Shown here: positions 60,001 through 64,000 of the stretch, piece after piece
Layout: each line of letters opens with the position of its first letter
Position numbering within the stretch: the stretch's first letter is position 1
Assembly: GCA_034008185.1 (NCBI GenBank)
Contig: CM067095.1
Coordinates: forward strand, 1,224,610-1,288,609
Direction of reading: 5' to 3'
DNA from: Gorsachius magnificus
Taxonomy: Eukaryota > Chordata > Aves > Pelecaniformes > Ardeidae
DNA length: 64,000 nt
Program-made: the position numbers and the translations under genes
The notes under the pieces: model-generated
Database searches by the model: none
What the model was told of the DNA's origin: nothing
The model's input: only the letters and a program-made list of their open reading frames with translations

Positions 60001-63000
60001 TTATTGAAATCGTGCGCAAGGAAAACCGGGCGCAAAGCAATGCCTCCGTGCGAAACCCCGTTACCGCTCGCTGAAACTCTTTTTGCTGGCAAAGAGCGGT
60101 GCAGAACACGGCTGCAGGCTGAAACCTGTGCCAGCCCGGTGCCCCCGCGCCTCCCCGGCACCCAGGGGCTCCGCTCGTTCCCCGGTGAAAGATGTTGTTA
60201 GTAGTAGCTCTGCTGCAGCCAAGCAGATATGCAGATTTCAACTTCTTTCTTTTCTGAATTTCGTCAAATATGTCATAAATAATTGGCTCAATGAAAGGCG
60301 AAGTCAATGACAAGTCTGAAGTTTGAAACTCAGCTTGTTTTGAGCTCTTTTCAAGTGCCGCCACTCCTCCTTCCTACACCTTTGTGCGAGTTAATGATCT
60401 GATTAAAGCTAGGTGGAGGATACAGCTGGGAGGATTTCACTGTGCCGCTCATTATGAACCGTCTGAGAACCCCACTTCTTGTTGAAAATGTTAATTTAAA
60501 CCAAACGGATCCACTGGGGGAGGCGAAGCTCCTGATGGCCACAGAGCGGTGCTGGGGCTCGGGGTGCTGAGCGGGGGGTGGGCGGGAGCGGAGGAGGACC
60601 TGGGGCCCGTCCCTCTTGGGAGCTCAGTGTAAAGTTTCCCACCAGCCCCGTTCAAAGTTTTCACCACGAGATGGAAAGGGGTATTTTTGTTTCCACCAAT
60701 CTGCCAGGCTGGCAGCGAGCGCTGGGTCTGGCTGGTGGGCCAGGCCATGGATCCCGTCGCCCCTCAGGCTCAGTCCGGACCCCAGTCTCCCACCCCAAAG
60801 CCTTTCCAGTGCCTCTGCCTGGGCTCTCCTCTTGCCCGGACCGGTGATGGAAGAGACGTTACGCCTGGGCGCGGCGATGGCCAACGCTTTCCCTGGCACC
60901 GCTCCCCCAGCCTGGCCACACTCAACCCTCAGCATGGGGCAGGGGTCCCAGCGCCGCCTGTGAAGCCCCCCAGGCACGCTTGCCCTCACCAACGCTTGCA
61001 GAATTACTGTCTAATTGTGAATAGGTGCGTAGACGTGACGCCCTGTGCCGCCACACACTGACCTACCAGCGAAGGCAAGAGCGGTCGTCAGCGCTTCATC
61101 TGCAGCATCACCTTTATAGAGTTTTAAAATGTTTGAGTTTGGCTGAGAAAGGCTGGCGCTGCCTAATGAGGGGCCCAAAACTGTTTGGCTCCACAGGTAT
61201 AAGGAATATTCCAATTTGTTTCACCAGGAGCAAACAGTTTTTCACCCTTATGGCGCCCTTAGCCCGGTTACATGAGCGGGCACCTGCGTTCCGCTGGCTC
61301 TTCCAAGGGGAAGGCTGAGTTGCAGCCCCTGCAGCCTCGCCGTCCCTCGCCACCCACCAAAATTTCCATGGAGGGAACTGGTTTTCATTTCCTGAAACGT
61401 GAACCTGCAGAAGCAGCAACCGTGCTGTGGGGCGGCTGCCAGCGCCGACCTGGTCGCGTTGCTGAGCACCACCACGGCGATGGCACCGCACCGAGGGGAG
61501 GAGGGAGCAAACACACCCCACTGCTGCCCGCCCAGCGCCGCCTCGCCGGAGAAGGCCCTTTTGTTTTCTAACGATTTCAATGACTTTTCAGCGACAATGA
61601 TTGCAATCACGGCCACGAAAATGCCACTTAGGATTCCTAATGCTCTCCTTTTTATTCCTGCGCCACATTTTTGCCGTTATTATCTGTATATTATTGCCAC
61701 GTACCCCGCAAAGGCGTTCTCGATGATAATTTCTAGAAAGTCGTGTTTGGTGGCGGCTAAGACAGAAACCCGGCTGGGAAACTTGTTCTTTCTGCTTTGT
61801 GTTTCCATCGGTGCCGGCTGGCGTGGCAGCCGCCGCTGGAACCAGGGGAGTGGTGGGTTGTAAGAAAGGGTGTTCTCTTCACCCTTTATTTCGGAAGCGT
61901 ATTTGCCAGGCAGCCAGAGGTGGTGGCCCAGCCCCACGCCACCGGAGGTAGGTGCGCTGCCGGCCGGCAGAGTTCCCGCGCCCGGCCAGAGCGGTGCTGC
62001 ACCGGCGTGGGGCCGTGGTCATTAACTGTTCCCTCCGGCAACGTGTCAAACTCGTGCATTTTGCAGTTTTATATCCAGAGGGTTTGAAGGTTGCTTGGAC
62101 GGGCAGTTTTTCAATCACGGAGTGGAAGCAAACTTGATTTTTTTTTTCCCCCTGAAGCCGAAGAGGGCAGGACAGGTCGTGCCAGGATCCATTGCAGGGG
62201 AATTCCAATCCCCGGGTGCAAGCCTGCAGCTTTTCTCAGCATTTATTTGTACCCCAGGTTTAGCGTTTGTCCGTGCCGTGTGCGAGGTTTGCTTTCGCGC
62301 GTGTGCGCGCTGGTTTATGCGCGGCGTCAGCGTTTGTGTGTGCTTTGTGTGCGTGTTTGTAAACGGAGCTGCGTGCGCGCATTCCCCCGGGTGAGGGAAA
62401 CCTGGGATGAGTCGATGCCAGGGCTGGCAGAGGTCAGAATACGATGCACTCGCGCACGCTCTGAGTGCACTTAAGTACGTCCTGCCGTTCCTGTGAGCGC
62501 TGACTGATACCCTTCAATCCCTTTAAACGTGTTCCGAGGCCCCTCCGGGCCTGAGCGCAGGGGTTTGCCTGCATCCGATGCGGAGCGAAGCATCCCTGCC
62601 TCCTCTCTGGCGTTCCTTCCTTCCGAGGAGTGAGTTTCTCCTGCCATCTGTATAAGATTTAAATGTTTAATTCTGCACTGCTCTGCTTCACAGGATGACA
62701 GATGATATCACAGAGAGTAACGAGCCTGAAGTAGATTTATTCACGCGCCCTATACTAACACCGTCCCATCAGGATAACGGTGCAAAACGGCACGCCGGGA
62801 CGGAGGCATCCATCCTGCTGCTCTGGGACCCGTGGCAAGTCTGATAACAAATAGGGGCTCTGCTCTGTGCATGGCTAACACTAACGACCTCCCTCTTGAG
62901 GGGAACGGTCACACAGGAGATGATAAAATGCTTTAAAAATTGAAAACATTTCTAATCTATTACCAGCAGCACGCGTAGTTTGAGATTAAGAGCATTAAGC

Positions 63001-64000
63001 AGCGTTTAGCTCGGTTCCCTCCGTGGGATGCTGCTGTCTACAGAGCGAGCAAGCCAAGGGCCAGGAACCCGCTGCATCCCTTGCTCCTCCTCGGCAGCGC
63101 TGGTGGAGGATAAATACATTTATTGGTGATGGATCCCGATGGGATCTGGCTCTCCGCGGCTCGTTTGTGTCGTAGCCAAGCAGAGAGGTTGCGTTTTGCT
63201 GCCTCCTCTACTTCTGGCAGTATTATCCGGGGTGCGAGCGCGTGCTTGGCCGAAAGGGAGGGGGCAGAAATCCCTTCCCCACGCCGCCTCCACCCAGCTC
63301 CTCTCGCCAAAGTGGTTCAAATCAGCTTCCAACCGCAGGGTTACCCGGAGGTAAAGCACAGGAGCGGCAGCTCCTGCTTAATGAGGTTGTGTGAGGATTC
63401 ATTAGTAAGCAAGGGTAAAGTGCCCGGAGGGCAGTGAGAGATAAATAAATGCAAATTATTCCTAATAAAAACTAGGCAACGGGAGCATGCCTCAGTCTGC
63501 TGCGTTTTCCCGATCTTGCCCTACAGCAGAGACAAGAGGGCGCAGAGGGGCACCGCTCCCGCGCTCGGCCCGGTGGGACGTGTTTAGCCCGGCATCCCAA
63601 GGGAACAGCCTCGCGCTCTGCCCATTGCCTGCTCCGACCTGCGGGGCTCTGGGGGGGGCTCTGGCCCCGCTCCCCGCCCGGGGGCCGGAGCGGAGCAGGG
63701 TGGGGGGCACGTCCCGGCCGAGCACACAGGCATTCCTCTGCAGCATCCGCGCGGAGGCTGACATTGCGCAGCACCTCCTTAACGCTACGCTACTAAGCAG
63801 TGAGAGGCAATATGGAAAACAAATAGAGTAATTAATGGCCATTGCTGCCGCTGCCTTTATCCACTGACTATTCCAGAAGGAGCAATCTTGCAGAAGCCAG
63901 CCCCTGCCTTCGCAGTGCCGGTGCATTAGGCACCCTGAGCCTCAGGAGGGGAACGAGCGCTGCAGCTCTGGCTCCCGGAGAAGCACGATGGCTCCTCTGC
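60001..64000. other. 5' flank of GRK3; no gene recognised
   Basis: I found no exon with both splice signals and family similarity on either strand, and no CR1 or LTR. GC content drops sharply at about 60000. A tract with much CG/TG/GC alternation lies at about 62265-62390. The interval may hold regulatory sequence or the 5' UTR of GRK3 in its first part, but nothing can be shown. Confidence 0.6.

Noticed and set aside
58775..60201. Long plus-strand open frames of 263-308 codons over the CpG island
   Set aside because: They are antisense shadows of very GC-rich sequence, with low-complexity Gly/Pro/Ala/Arg composition and no domain.
58634..60364. A 576-codon open frame on the minus strand that includes exon 1 and would extend GRK3 at its N-terminus
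   Set aside because: The frame is open because the CpG island is nearly free of stop codons, and it runs past the exon 1 donor. The GRK2/3 family starts exactly at MADLEAVL, and its free N-terminus is needed for receptor contact. The upstream part is low-complexity Pro/Gly/Ala.

Overview
The window is vertebrate nuclear DNA, almost certainly avian. It carries many 5'-truncated CR1 LINE copies of bird type, one long terminal repeat of a kind familiar from bird genomes, large introns, and a GC-rich CpG island over a promoter. The species cannot be named from what is visible. There is no bacterial or phage gene organisation.

One gene explains the window. On the minus strand lie the first eleven coding exons of G protein-coupled receptor kinase 3 (GRK3, also called ADRBK2 or beta-ARK2). 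The start codon is at 59197-59195 inside the CpG island. Exon 11 ends at 817, and the gene runs off the left edge. All eleven exons have AG acceptors (except exon 1) and GT donors, and their phases fit. Together they give 957 coding bases, or 319 codons, with no stop. Residue numbers match the mammalian GRK2/GRK3 scheme exactly: catalytic lysine K220, alpha-C glutamate E239, and catalytic aspartate D317 all fall at the expected positions. The window therefore encodes the receptor-contacting N-terminal helix, almost all of the RGS-homology domain, and the kinase N-lobe up to the YRDLK catalytic loop. The DLG motif, rest of the C-lobe and the PH domain lie outside.

Layout from high to low coordinate, in transcription order: 5' flank 60000-64000 with nothing recognised; CpG island about 58880-60000 with exon 1; intron 1 (18.2 kb) with two CR1s, one possible ancient CR1 and two minisatellites; exon 2; intron 2 (20.3 kb) with two CR1s, a 42-bp tandem array, a 23-base G run and a strand-switching minisatellite; exon 3; intron 3 (5.1 kb) with a solo LTR; then exons 4 to 8 with shorter introns; exon 9; intron 9 (5.1 kb) with two adjacent CR1s; exons 10 and 11; and the start of intron 11 with a CR1.

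I did not find an undescribed biological system. The most unusual structures are non-coding. They are the inverted minisatellite at 32.5-33.0 kb, the 20+30-bp higher-order array at 48.2-48.5 kb, and two places where repeats sit within 30 bases of a GRK3 splice donor.
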